NCBI GenBank assembly: GCA_930367205.1
Contig: OV884015.1
Span: 75,779,341 to 75,843,340 of the forward strand
Source of the DNA: Acanthosoma haemorrhoidale
Lineage: Eukaryota; Arthropoda; Insecta; Hemiptera; Acanthosomatidae
Length of the DNA: 64,000 nt
Direction of reading: 5' to 3'
Shown one piece after another: positions 24,185 through 33,569 of the stretch; within the stretch, counting starts at the first letter, position 1; the number at the start of each line of letters is the position of its first letter. A program made the translations under genes and the position numbers. The notes under the pieces were generated by a model. The model was not told the origin of the DNA. It saw only the letters and a list, made by a program, of their open reading frames with translations, and made no database searches.

Positions 24185-25297
24185 TAAAAAATGGTCATAT
24201 TTTGTTTCGAGTGATTGTAATTGGTCCTGTAATTCTTGTATGTATAAGTCTTTGTCTTCTAGTTCGGTATGGTGTACGCGGTTACTGACTGTCCGCATTG
24301 AAACTGTTTGTTGTTGTTGTGGTATTGCAGGTAAAGCTAGTTGTTGTTTATTGAAGTATTGGTTTTGTTCTCGTGGTTGCCACGGCTGATTGTATCGTGC
24401 ATTAGGATCACGAGAATAATTAAAATTGTTGGGTTTGTCTGAATTATATTGGGGTTTGTTGTAATGGCGTTCGTTATTGGGAAAGGTTTGTGGTTGTTGG
24501 TACTGATTTGATTGTTCGCGTTTTCGCTCATAGTAATAAGGGTCAAAATTTTTGCCTTTATAACCGGTGCTAGGTGGTGTTTGTGTTTGTCTTGGGGCAT
24601 ATTGTTGTGATTTCGAGTTTTGTTGTTGTGGTCTGCTGTGAGAGCGTTCTCCGTAAGAACGTTCTATTATTCTCACAGCGACTGTCTTAAGTGCCCTTTT
24701 TAAGTCCCTTAAGTTTGTGTAGTCCGTGTGGTTTAGGAAAAATTCTAAATCTTTGTCAAATTGTTTCGTACAGTGATGCGTTATTTGTCTGTCGTATATT
24801 TTTAGTTCGGTTAATTTTTGTTCGTCATTTAATCTATCGTCCGTAAATACTCGTCCTTCTAGTTCGTCTCGAAGGAGTAATACTCTGTCTACATAGTTTA
24901 CGGGGTGTTCATTCTTGTAAGGTCTGATTTGTAAAATTTCGTCCATTGACTGTAGTGTCGACTTGTCATCGCGGAATTGATTTTTTAATTCTTGAATTAA
25001 TTCTTGTAACGTGTTATAATTTCGTAATCCGCAATGTTCTGCCGGTCCTACAAGTTTGTTAGTGGCGTGTCCAAGTAATTGTTTTGTATTGTATTCACAG
25101 TGTGGGTTGTCTATTGTGCATATGTTATTGGCCACGAAATTTATTTTATTTATGAATTTAATCAAGTGGCTTGGGTTTCCGTCAAATTCCGGTATTAGTT
25201 TTAAGTCTGTGGTTGAAATAATGTGGTTGTTAGTAGCCATATTTTCGTCTAATTCGGGGATGTTTCGGTTAAGGTTTAGTCTGTCTGTTAATGGCAT
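24137..25297 (-). CDS. gag: Gag of the errantivirus-like element
   Basis: The ATG at 25,295-25,297 opens a 386-residue intact frame; a further in-frame codon run upstream has no ATG. Residues 1-220 are predicted capsid/matrix-like, with charged helices (LIKFINKINFV, LLRDELEGR, TNLRDLKRALKTVAVRIIE). The middle is a Gln/Asn/Pro/Arg-rich, disordered nucleic-acid-binding-like region. The C terminus has a short predicted coiled coil (LEDKDLYIQELQDQLQSLE). No CCHC zinc knuckle is visible, which matches errantivirus Gag. It precedes pol, which is read by -1 frameshifting near the gag end. Confidence 0.9.
   Translation of the reverse strand: MPLTDRLNLNRNIPELDENMATNNHIISTTDLKLIPEFDGNPSHLIKFINKINFVANNICTIDNPHCEYNTKQLLGHATNKLVGPAEHCGLRNYNTLQELIQELKNQFRDDKSTLQSMDEILQIRPYKNEHPVNYVDRVLLLRDELEGRVFTDDRLNDEQKLTELKIYDRQITHHCTKQFDKDLEFFLNHTDYTNLRDLKRALKTVAVRIIERSYGERSHSRPQQQNSKSQQYAPRQTQTPPSTGYKGKNFDPYYYERKREQSNQYQQPQTFPNNERHYNKPQYNSDKPNNFNYSRDPNARYNQPWQPREQNQYFNKQQLALPAIPQQQQTVSMRTVSNRVHHTELEDKDLYIQELQDQLQSLETKYDHFLEPGPSDHKPPDQNTN
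24185..24191 (-). promoter_or_regulatory. Programmed -1 frameshift site, TTTTTTA
   Basis: On the coding strand the gag codons read CAT TTT TTA, giving the canonical slippery heptamer T TTT TTA in the zero frame. A -1 slip here enters the pol frame, which is open from this point through the protease motif. The gag frame terminates 46-48 nt downstream (24,137-24,139). A downstream stimulatory structure was not modelled. Confidence 0.8.
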
Positions 25298-25517
25298 GTA
25301 AAATGTGTACAAAGTTATATTACCAATTGATGTCTTCTGTTGTGTAAAGTCCTCTTCTTCTTCTCCTCTGGCGTCTCGTAGATAGTAACAAATGAGTGGT
25401 CAGAGCCTCGGTGATGTGTATTAAAATACACCAGCTGATGTCTTGGGTCTTGCCTAGCCAAACGGCGGTGATCGCGGAATGGGGAGATTCTTCCAAAGTC
25501 TCAAAGTCGCTGCCAAG
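25298..25517 (-). other. Untranslated leader of the errantivirus-like element
   Basis: The 220 bp between the primer binding site and the gag ATG contain no long frame. This region would carry the packaging signal and any splice donor for env RNA; neither was pinned down. Confidence 0.6.
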
Positions 25518-25535
25518 GTCCCTGTTCGGGCGCCA
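25518..25535 (-). promoter_or_regulatory. Primer binding site for tRNA-Lys
   Basis: The coding strand reads TGGCGCCCGAACAGGGAC immediately after the 5' LTR. This is the exact 18-nt complement of the 3' end of tRNA-Lys(UUU), the primer also used by lentiviruses. The first T overlaps the last LTR base. Confidence 0.95.
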
Positions 25536-25763
25536 GTTAAATCTTGATAAGACCAGAAGGAGTTTTTAAAAAGATTTATTTGAACTTTACAAACATAAAC
25601 TACAATTAATAATAAATGTCAGAGTGACGGGCCTAGTAACAGTACAGAAGGAAGTGGACGTGAGAGGATAAGAGGAATGATATATAGGAGCTGAGACTTG
25701 ATAAGCTTTGCTGATGAAGTGCAATCTTGCAGGTGTTGCAGCTGGCAGATGGCCTCTCTATCT
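25535..25763 (-). repeat. 5' LTR of the errantivirus-like element
   Basis: 229 bp with AG...CT ends on the coding strand. It contains a TATATA motif (25,681-25,686) and a downstream AATAAA (25,575-25,580), a plausible promoter and poly(A) signal pair. It differs from the 3' LTR by two transitions. Confidence 0.95.
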
Positions 25764-26242
25764 GTCGGTGGTTCTAGCTTCAAAAAAATAGGAAAGAGGG
25801 AAATGAATGAGACTCTGAACCTTCTGTGAAGAGACTGCTTTATTGCCTCTAGTAATCCGACATACATAGGATCATGGGTTGTTTACATCCATTGATCGTA
25901 TTAGTTTACAACATCTGGCTTTGCAACACAAGCAACAAACTTGTATCTGGGTTTAACTCCCCCCTGTCAGTGCCTGACCATCCGTTGGGAACTGAAACTT
26001 AACACTTGCTAATTATATACAGTTCTGACATAATAATTTCCTGCTCGCTTAGACCAGCACAACACTGTCTTACAATCATAGAAACAAAAAATAACTTTAT
26101 CAAATGTCTGATTATGTCTGAAATGTCAAATTAGATGGTCACCAAATTGTGTTCACGAATCGTGATCACCCGAACGGCACTCCTCCTTACTCCTATTGGA
26201 ACCGAGCCACCGATACACCGTAGTGCCTATCGTGACGCGCCC

Positions 26243-27102
26243 TTATAGCGGTTTGACGCTTGCGTTCTCCCTCGACACCCTCCTACATTTTTTGGCGTAC
26301 ACCTTCCCCCACCATGTCCCCAACTCCACGCGGTTGGTGGTGAGTTTTGCGGACGTCTCGTCTCCCACGACCGTTCTACTCGTGTCCCAGCGACAGCCAC
26401 GAAGTCTGAAAAGGATTTCAAAGGGTGAGAACCCAGTGGTCGTGTAAACAGAATGTTTATACGCAATGACCACCCTAGGCATTGCCTCTGCCGGCTCCAA
26501 CCCTTTGTCGGCATTGCAGACGCGGAGATGATCGCCCAAGGTACTGTGGAGACGCTCAATTCCTCCTCGGCTCTTTGGATGCCCTGGGGTATTGACATGC
26601 CATATCACGTCCAGAGCCTTCATCTCCTCCCGCACGTCGGCGTTACCGAACTCCCTTCCTCCGTTAACGCTATCCTCTTGTGTCACCGCCAAATTAAGGT
26701 ATCCACTTGAAGGTCAGTGAGCAGTGTTTGCGCCGTGGGAGTCTTAACTTGTTGCCCGGTGGGTGGGTGCCTGTCATATTTGGTACGGTGACAAACCTCG
26801 TACGCAGCTAGCCTGAATCGTCTTTCGCGTCCCCCACCAGAAATACCAGCGCCTCAACGCCTGAGCCGTCTTTTGCCCGGATGCTGATGGTACGCTAGCG
26901 TGATCTTCTTCTGCGTCGGCTCATCCGGGATGGTTTCTACCATCATGGTACACCGTACGAATGTTCGGTCAACCCCAATCTGCTCTACCCACCACAGACG
27001 CTTAATTGTTTCCCATATGGTAGCGTTTCGGACGTAAAGAAAATAGGTCTTCCTTGGTGTGAAAGCATCGTTGAGGGCACGACTAATTTGGCCATTGTTC
27101 AC
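26243..27102 (-). pseudogene. Integrase fragment of the decayed Gypsy element
   Basis: 26,692-26,243 translates to an integrase core end. NTPGHPKSRGGIERLHSTL contains the catalytic Glu in its normal setting, followed by VVIAYKHSVYTTTGFSPFEILF, the usual motif after the core. Upstream, 27,102-26,750 gives HQHPGKRRLRR and then scattered zinc-finger-like residues, separated by stops. The first part of the core with the two catalytic Asp is not recoverable in one frame. This is a dead remnant. Confidence 0.75.
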
Positions 27103-27399
27103 CCCTGGCGTAGACCATATGGTCGTGGTGGTAGATCGTGGAGAGCGATCATATGCTATTTTCCTGGGGCCGAAGGTCGTCTTCCAGACTATCTGGCGGC
27201 GCTTATTAATAATTTATTTCCGCTCTTCCATGTCCACAGGCCTGTCGTGAGTTGAGCTCCCTCCTCCTGCCAATCGTGCCACATCTGTAGACCCTGGTTC
27301 GTGTTGGCCTTCTTCCCTCTCCGGCGTCCATTCTTGCGAGCACTACCGTCCGTCCTGGGAGTATTTCTCCTGATCTTGGTCGAGTACGTTGACCACTAA

Positions 27400-27943
27400 T
27401 GCCCGGGGAGCCAGTCCACCACAACGTTTTTGTTACCGGGCTTATATATCACCTCCAAGTTGTATTAGCTGAGGAACTCCTCCCAAAGAATCACCCTCAC
27501 CGACGACTCTTTTAATTTACCGACTGTAACGGTCTGTGGTCCATGACCCGGAACCTTCTTCCCAACATGTAGGGCCGGAAATGCTCTATCGCCTAGGCTA
27601 TCCCTAATAATTCCCACTCCAGCGCGCTATACCTACTTTTCGCCTCGGTGAGGCACCTACTGGCGTACGCTACGGGACGTTCTCCTCTGTCCCCCTCCTG
27701 TGTCCCCAGCGCATATTCACAGGCATCCGTCGAGATTGTGAACTGCGACATGAAGTTGGGAAATGCCAGGACCGGGAGTTCCTGGGTCTTCCAAAAATTC
27801 TCATCGATATCTGGGGTGATGACCAGCTTCTGACCCTTCTTCAGGAGATTGTTAAGGGGTACCAAATAAGCCGCCATTTCAGGGCCATTTGACAAATGGC
27901 CTGTAATATTTAAGCGTCTGGCGGTGGCCTCTGCTTCCTCCAC
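27400..27943 (-). pseudogene. RT connection/RNase H fragment of the decayed Gypsy element
   Basis: The frame 27,943-27,593 contains MAAYLVPLNNLLKKGQ, the RT thumb region, then ISTDACEYALG and RPVAYASRCLTEAKSRYSALEWELL, the typical start of Gypsy RNase H. The continuation (to about 27,400) shows HFRPYMLGRRFRV, DHRPLQ and a YKPGN-like stretch across stops and frame changes. The family is clear and the coding is broken. Confidence 0.8.
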
Positions 27944-28448
27944 ATCCTCTGAGCGTTTATCTCCATCGATTCAGGTCTGTTACCGTCTCTGCATCGGCCT
28001 AGATCGTGCTCAGGACACTCCGCTTCACTCTGAACACCAGAGATGCCCTCACCGATTCTGCGTCTCCTTCCGTTATCAGGTCCTCCGACCATTTCCCCTC
28101 TATCCGCGTAATCAGTGAGTCGCTCCTTTAAAGGAAGTGATTTCGTTCCCTGATCTTGCCTGCTTATATAATAGACTTCCTCATGTCCTGAAAAAAGAAC
28201 GAACGAAAAAAAAGAAAAGAAAAGAAAATTATTACTTTCCGCACTCTTGAACTTCTGTAAAGAGACTTTATTGCCTCTAGTAATCCGATATACATAAGAT
28301 CATGGGATATTTCATCCCATGATCGTATTAGTTTACTAATCGTATTATATACATATATAGTAATGTCTCAACCTTATTACTGTCTTCATTGATTCCACAT
28401 CTTCTGCATTCTTTCTCAAACATCTCTAGCCACTGTTTAGCATTTGAG

Positions 28449-28857
28449 TGTTTAGCATGTAAACGTCTCAACCATGAACTTCTCTGCTATATGTTTTAAA
28501 TTGAGTTCACTCTCTTTCTTTTGTGTGGATTTAACTATCTTATCTTTTTTCACTACTTGTTCTAAATATAAATCATCAAACGTTACATTACCCTCTTCAT
28601 CAAAATAGATTGTTTTCATTTTCTCAGTTAATGCAATCCACACTCTCTTCTCTTGACCTCTCTGAGTAAAACTGTTTCTCAATCTTTTATAAATCACTGT
28701 CTTTGACAATTCACAGTTCACTTATAAAGCTTTTATCTTAGGGCAACGCGTATTCTTCGTTTTCCTCTGTTTTAATTGAGATTATTGAGACATCATTTAT
28801 CTTCTTATCCTTCGGTAATCCCACAAAGTTAAAGGTGAATTGCAATATTTTCGCCAT
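28449..28857 (-). pseudogene. Gag start of the third Gypsy family, broken
   Basis: The ATG at 28,855-28,857 lies 20 bp after the end of the LTR at 28,878, the position expected for the first ORF. It encodes 39 residues starting MAKILQFTFNFVGLP before a TAA at 28,738-28,740. A second frame (28,721-28,452) continues with a charged 89-residue translation including FTQRGQEKRVWIALTEKMK. The two parts are out of frame. Identification as gag rests on position only. No PBS with the usual TGG start is evident between LTR and ATG. The element is cut off by the decayed Gypsy copy at about 28.35 kb. Confidence 0.5.
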
Positions 28858-28924
28858 TATAACTCCTATTGTCGTTTTGTAAGACAATTATTGAAGGTGG
28901 GGTGAATAAACTGAATCAGTTTTT

Positions 28925-28995
28925 CTGTAAAGAAAGTTCGCAATTTTACTCATTATATATTGTATTATACCAATTATTTATTTACACAATCTTAC
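28925..28995 (-). other. Intron-like 71-bp segment inside the LTR
   Basis: On the minus strand the segment begins GTAAGATTG and ends TTTCTTTACAG, and the preceding exon-side bases are TTTACAG. The 43-kb LTR joins TTTGTTTACAG directly to AGAAACTGATT, exactly as if this piece had been spliced out. The segment is very AT-rich, like small insect introns. Because TTTACAG occurs at both edges, a deletion between 7-bp repeats would give the same product. Confidence 0.5.
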
Positions 28996-29007
28996 CTGTA
29001 AACAAAG

Positions 29008-30248
29008 TAATTATATAATCCTTTATTGTGCTAAAATTACAATCTGCCTTTTATAAGGCAATAAGTAATTAAGATAAATGCTCTCATTCATACAATATTT
29101 ACAGTTCATCATTCACTCGCTCATTTATACAATATTTACAGACAGCCCAGAGACCCCCCAAATCCACCGCGAAGAGAAAGCGGAGTCTTGGGAAGTCCCC
29201 CACGCTCCTCCGTCAGCCGCGTCACCGGATACTAGCCAGTGGAGGCTGACCAAGAGCGCGAGAGCCACAGACGCTCAGGACATGATTGGAGAAACTGGCC
29301 ATTGCCAGGACTCCCACTGTCACGCGTTTATAGCAGGTCACGAGGCCACTGCCGTTTCAGTCTCCGAGGAGGATTATAGGGATGAGTGGCGCAGTGCAAT
29401 GACTGTGCTACAGGATTAGGGTGGTTGGAAAGGCTACTGTGGAATTTCATAAACTTGGAAGGGATGAGTTCTAGAATGTAGGGTATGTTAAGGTCGTTAT
29501 GAAGGGTTTTGTTGCTGACATAATAAGGGGCATTTACTATTGTTCTCAGGACTTTTGATTGAAAGGATTGGATACGCTTGATGTTCGACTTTTTTGCTGT
29601 CCCCCATAGCTCTATTCCGTATGTCCAGATTGGTTTAAGTATAACTTTGTAGATTAGTAGTTTATTTTCTATTGAGAGATGGGATGTCCTTTGAAGTAGT
29701 CTGTACAGTTGTCCAAAGCGTCTGTTTAGTTCTTGTCTTTTTAGTCTCGTATGTGGGTTCCAGGTCAGTCGTTTGTCAAGATGGAAGCCTAAGTACCGTA
29801 CTGTCTCGGATACAGGAAGAGGAATAGAATTAAAATAAACTAGTGGACAAGACTTGCGACAAAGGGTGAAGGTAATGTGGGAGCATTTTGCTTCATTAAC
29901 TTTGATCCGCCATTGATTGCACCAATACTCGATCTCGTCAAGGTGTTTTTGAAGGTTATGGGATGCTATGTCGGGGTCTGGGTGGGATGACAAGACTGCA
30001 GTGTCATCTGCAAATGTGGCCAAGAAGGTATTGGGAGTAGAGGGGACATCAGCGGTGTATAGGTTATAGAGGATGGGGCCCAGGACACTGCCCTGTGGAA
30101 CTCCTGCACTTATGGGATAGTAGTTAGAGTATTCTAAACCACAGCGGACTTGGAAGAAGCGGTTTGAAAGGTAGGACTGTAGGATTAGGAAAAGGGTCTG
30201 TGGTAAATATCTTTTGAGCTTGTAGAGCAAACCTGCGTGCCAAACCCT
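29008..30248 (-). mobile_element. 5'-truncated Jockey-family LINE with 11-bp target duplication
   Basis: TGTAAACAAAG occurs at 28,997-29,007 and 30,249-30,259, directly flanking 1,241 bp that match the 3' part of the LINE at 55.7-60.1 kb. The coding part (30,248-29,328) is open for about 305 codons with motifs GVPQGSVLGP and FADDTAVLS (RT motif B and catalytic box). It starts in the middle of RT motif A, so it is truncated at VWHAG. It differs from the full-length copy at about 11 residues. The 3' UTR (29,327-29,008) holds a GC-rich block of about 150 bp missing from the full-length copy. The tail is TA-rich, not poly(A). It is inserted in an LTR. Confidence 0.93.
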
Positions 30249-30425
30249 TGTAAACAAAGAAACGACAATTGCAGTGTATAACTATTACTTCTATATTCAC
30301 ACTCTATTTACAAGTTTTATTACTATACCTATCTCTATCTGATAACTGCTCCATCTGGTGGGGGCCAGTGGAAGGAGCACGGCAAATTCAAATATTCAAA
30401 TTAAAGAGAGAATAATTTCTTTACA

Positions 30426-31449
30426 TATACAAAAATGGAAACGGTAAATTAATCGTTTCATACAAGAAGAGTTTCGTTTTTTAAACACCATGTTTACGGA
30501 CATTTGTAAGGTACCTAAAATGGACACGTGCCAATTTTAAAAATAAAAAAAAACATACATTCCATTATGTACTATTAACGTATAAATGAAACTTATGCTT
30601 CGAACTAAGACTCTGGAGTGGAAGACAAAATTTATTCGCTAATAAAACACAGGGTTTTCATCACGTTTGGTGATTTCTATCATGTGTATTGAACAATATC
30701 CAATCAGTTGTTGTTAGATGTACTTTTAGAATCAGACTCATAAGCTTAATCAGACCTTTCTGCGACTGTTTCAAAGTAAAGTTTAGGTTTGGCAATAATT
30801 CCCGGCCAATGATGAATTAATTTAATTAAGGAAAGAGCAGGAGGTAAAGCTCGCAGGAAATAATGAAACAGCCTGTGCTGCGGTACACGATAAACAAAAG
30901 AAAACCCGTTCGGAATTCTGAGTGCTACGATCTTGTTGAGAAAATTTATGAGATCGGGGGTGGCTTGAATACATATCGCCGTCGACATTAAGTATATTTA
31001 CATCTAAGTCAGATAAAAACTCCTCACCCCCCTTCTTTTGAATACTTTAAGAATCATAGGTCTAAGGAATATTCAAACAGTTACATTGTAATTTGAATAC
31101 TTATACAGAAATGCATTTTATGATATAACTAGTTGACCATTGGATTAGTAGACTGCCCAATTATTTATTTTTGCTGATTTTGTTTCATAATGATGTCGTA
31201 AATAACTACAATATTGACAAGTTATCAAAACTGACTTGGTTACTTATTAAATAAAGCTATTCTGACAGTTGGCTCTCAAAACTTAATTTTTTTTGTATAT
31301 ATTTAAAATTCTTTTTGGAATGAGATCGGCAGTATGTTTTTAACAATAGGGGAAAATTAGAACTTACCTTCCACCAACACTTTGAAACACATGACCTTCT
31401 CAATTTATTAGGTAATTGAAGAATTCCTAGATTTGTCAGGGTTACTACA
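30426..31449. other. AT-rich stretch with one unassigned ORF
   Basis: An 80-codon ATG-initiated frame on the minus strand (30,746-30,988) has a balanced composition and contains ATPDLINFLNKIVAL and LRALPPALSLIKLIHHW. I recognise no family, and it may be chance. The rest shows nothing identifiable. Confidence 0.35.
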
Positions 31450-32250
31450 AACGATCTCCGGTGAAGCCACCTACCTCAGCCCAAGCTATCGCACCTATTG
31501 GACCTCTATCTTCATGTGCACGCCGTATGTATTCAACAGAATTGAACGGAATGTACTGTCCAAGATATACGGAAACGATTATTTCTCCCTCCACTATAGT
31601 TCAACGAGCTAAATTCAAAAAATAATACGAAACCACGGTCGATAATAGATTGACACCAATCAGTTACCCGAAAACACCAATTCTGTGGTTTAATAAATTG
31701 GATAAGATTTTTAAAAAGGTCACGAAGAAATATGAACGAAGCTAATTTCATAGAATATAAAACACAAAGGGTCATCTGCTGACGCATTTTTATTATTCAA
31801 TGTCTCTAAACCTAACTCGTGGAGATCGTTTGTTGATTCCCTATGCACTTCTACGTCAAGCAATGTAATTTGGAACAAAATCAAGAAAATTAGTAAATCC
31901 ACTCTTTGACCAGGTATACCCTATTATTTAATGAAAAATTTACTGATGTTCTAACACGAAATAGCCAATAATTTTACACAGTTCTAATCCACATTACTCA
32001 GTCCATCTACTGACATTCTTGATCAAACCACACATAATTGGACTCTAAAACCCAACCCAGACCTACCGTCTTTTGATTATAGCCACCCCTTCACAATGTG
32101 GGTACTCGACTCAGTCTTACATGATGTAAGAGGGTTCTCCTCAGGACCGGATAGGATTCACTCTCCCGTGGAGTCGGACTGTCTTCACTAGCTGCTACAA
32201 CTGCGTATGGCATAATGGTATTTTCCTATACTTTGTCTGAGATAATGTCA
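31450..32250 (+). pseudogene. Heavily decayed LINE ORF2 remnant
   Basis: Translations in changing plus frames resemble the linker between endonuclease and RT of Jockey/I-type LINEs: PKTPILWFNKLDKIFKK near 31,670-31,720, and RGFSSGPDRIHSPV followed by LLQLRMA near 32,128-32,210, which matches the SSPGPDGIP-type start of the RT domain. Many stops and shifts are present. It ends before the better preserved LINE at 32.4 kb and is probably an older, separate copy. Confidence 0.45.
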
Positions 32251-32424
32251 TGCATATACACGTTGCGGATTAACATATGGTTGATGAAATGTTAATAGCA
32301 TCTACTTTTCATCGTCTTATTATCTAACAAAGTTTCGTGAGTTAGTGAGCTGCTGACCCTGAAAACTGCATCACAGAAGCAGGACCAAGCAGTCCTAGCA
32401 CCGGCAAAACTAACAACATATAAG

Positions 32425-33563
32425 TTGCTGGCAGTACTAAAAATTGGGGAACAACTAACCCCGTCGCTGGAAAGCACGGGCCAGGTAACAATTAATCAAT
32501 TCTATTTCACAGGGCCACATACCAGTCCAGTTTCGCCGGGGAAGTACAGTCGTATGCACGGGCATAGGCACGCTACTCCACTGAACATGGAGGTACCTAC
32601 AGCGGTCCGCAAACGCACCCGCCAGGCTTCCCCGGCACCAGTCGAATCAGAATCCACCAGATTTGTGCTTGCCCCAAAGAGAAAAGCCGCTAAGGTGGTG
32701 CGGCCGAAACCTATCCAGGGAGTGGTCGTGAGTAATAGATACGACCGGCTTCCAAAAATCAAACCTACAGCACCACAAGACAACCACCCAGTGAAAAAAC
32801 ACCCACCAGCCGTCATAACTGTGCAAGAGCCACCCTCTACCACCAGAGCGAGGTTGGCGCGTATTTGCGATTCAGTGTGCTCCTTTCGGCCCTTGAAAAG
32901 GGGGTCAGGCTGCTTTTCGATAGCGAGGGTGATTGACAAAAAGCTATGTATGCCCTGAAAAAAGAGCACACTCCCCACCATACCTATGCCCCAAGAGGAG
33001 GTCAACGGTTAAAAAGGTTTTTAATTATGGGCATCGATGTGAGTGAGGATGTAACAATAATAAGAGAAACTTTAAAAACTGTCCCGGGGGTATTGGATGT
33101 CTAGCACCTTCGAAAGACGGACTCCCATGGCACGAAAATCGAGGTCTCACCAATCTTAGTGATGGTTGCGCCGAATACCAAAATAGAGGACCTCCAGAAA
33201 ATTCAGAGTATCAATAATGTCCTTTTTAAGGTGGTCCTCTATATACAACAAAAGGGGATGGCACAATGCCACCGGCGGCAGGAGTTTGGCCGCACTAAAA
33301 ACCACTGTGGCCAAAAAATCGTCTGTGTTCGTTGCTCGGAACACGCATCAGTTGAATGCGACAGGGCACAAGAAGCAAAGGGACCTCACGTAGCCTCGTA
33401 CAGAGCGTGCCCCTACCGTGTAAAGCTACAAGCCACAGCGGACCAGAAGAAGGGGAAGCGCCGCCCGTCCACCACCACACCGAACTTCATAGGAATAGCG
33501 ACGTACGCAGACGTCACCTCTGTAACGTCATCAAGACGCGAGACCACTATCCTCCCGCCCTAG
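32425..33563 (+). pseudogene. ORF1 (gag-like) of a Jockey-like LINE
   Basis: 32,425-32,958 is a 177-codon frame with a basic, Pro-rich translation (RKRTRQASPAP, APKRKAAKVVRPKP) typical of the N-terminal half of Jockey ORF1. After frame breaks, 33,159-33,563 contains the cysteine region: CHRRQEFGRTKNHC, CVRCSEHASVEC and CPYRVKLQ, which are degenerate versions of the CCHC knuckles. The parts are out of frame and interrupted near 32,960-33,160, so this is a dead ORF1. It precedes the ORF2 remnant in the same orientation. Confidence 0.75.
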
Positions 33564-33569
33564 TTCTCG

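Larger units (their letters stand above)
18619..25763 (-). mobile_element. Errantivirus-like LTR retroelement (provirus) with env
   Basis: A complete 7,145-bp Ty3/Gypsy-type element on the minus strand: 5' LTR (25,535-25,763), tRNA-Lys primer site, gag, -1 frameshift site, pol (protease, RT, RNase H, integrase), overlapping env, short purine tract and 3' LTR (18,619-18,847). The LTRs differ at only two positions of 229, so insertion is recent. Flanks share only GTC (18,616-18,618 and 25,764-25,766), shorter than the 4-6 bp duplication usual for the group. The left flank is a TA-rich tract. Gag and env frames are intact. Pol carries one premature stop at 22,593-22,595 and an altered integrase catalytic residue, so this copy should not be autonomous. 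Confidence 0.95.
25806..28325 (-). repeat. Terminal repeat pair (LTR remnants) of the decayed Gypsy element
   Basis: About 25,823-25,895 and 28,245-28,310 align with a few substitutions and small indels (TTCTGTGAAGAGACTG versus TTCTGTAAAGAGACT, then a near-identical block to ATCATGGG). Both are in the same orientation, as LTRs should be. Exact LTR ends could not be fixed. Confidence 0.6.
25764..28350 (-). mobile_element. Decayed Ty3/Gypsy element, minus strand
   Basis: Pol fragments in the order RNase H, zinc finger, integrase lie on the minus strand, bracketed by related terminal sequences at about 25,806-25,900 and 28,233-28,325. These share GAGACT, TTATTGCCTCTAGTAATCCG and ATCATGGG and are probably LTR remnants. 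The pol sequence is less AT-rich and unlike the adjacent errantivirus, so it is a different family. Gag, protease and most of RT are missing. The left end touches the errantivirus LTR directly, so the provirus may have landed at or in this element. Confidence 0.75.
28878..30425 (-). repeat. 5' LTR of the third Gypsy family, split by a LINE
   Basis: 30,425-30,249 and 29,007-28,878, read on the minus strand, match the 223-bp 3' LTR at 43,185-43,407 from TGTAA to TCTTACA with substitutions and small indels. Two insertions interrupt it: the LINE at 29,008-30,248, and a 71-bp segment (28,925-28,995) absent from the 43-kb copy. A gag-like frame follows at once, which makes this the 5' LTR. Confidence 0.85.
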
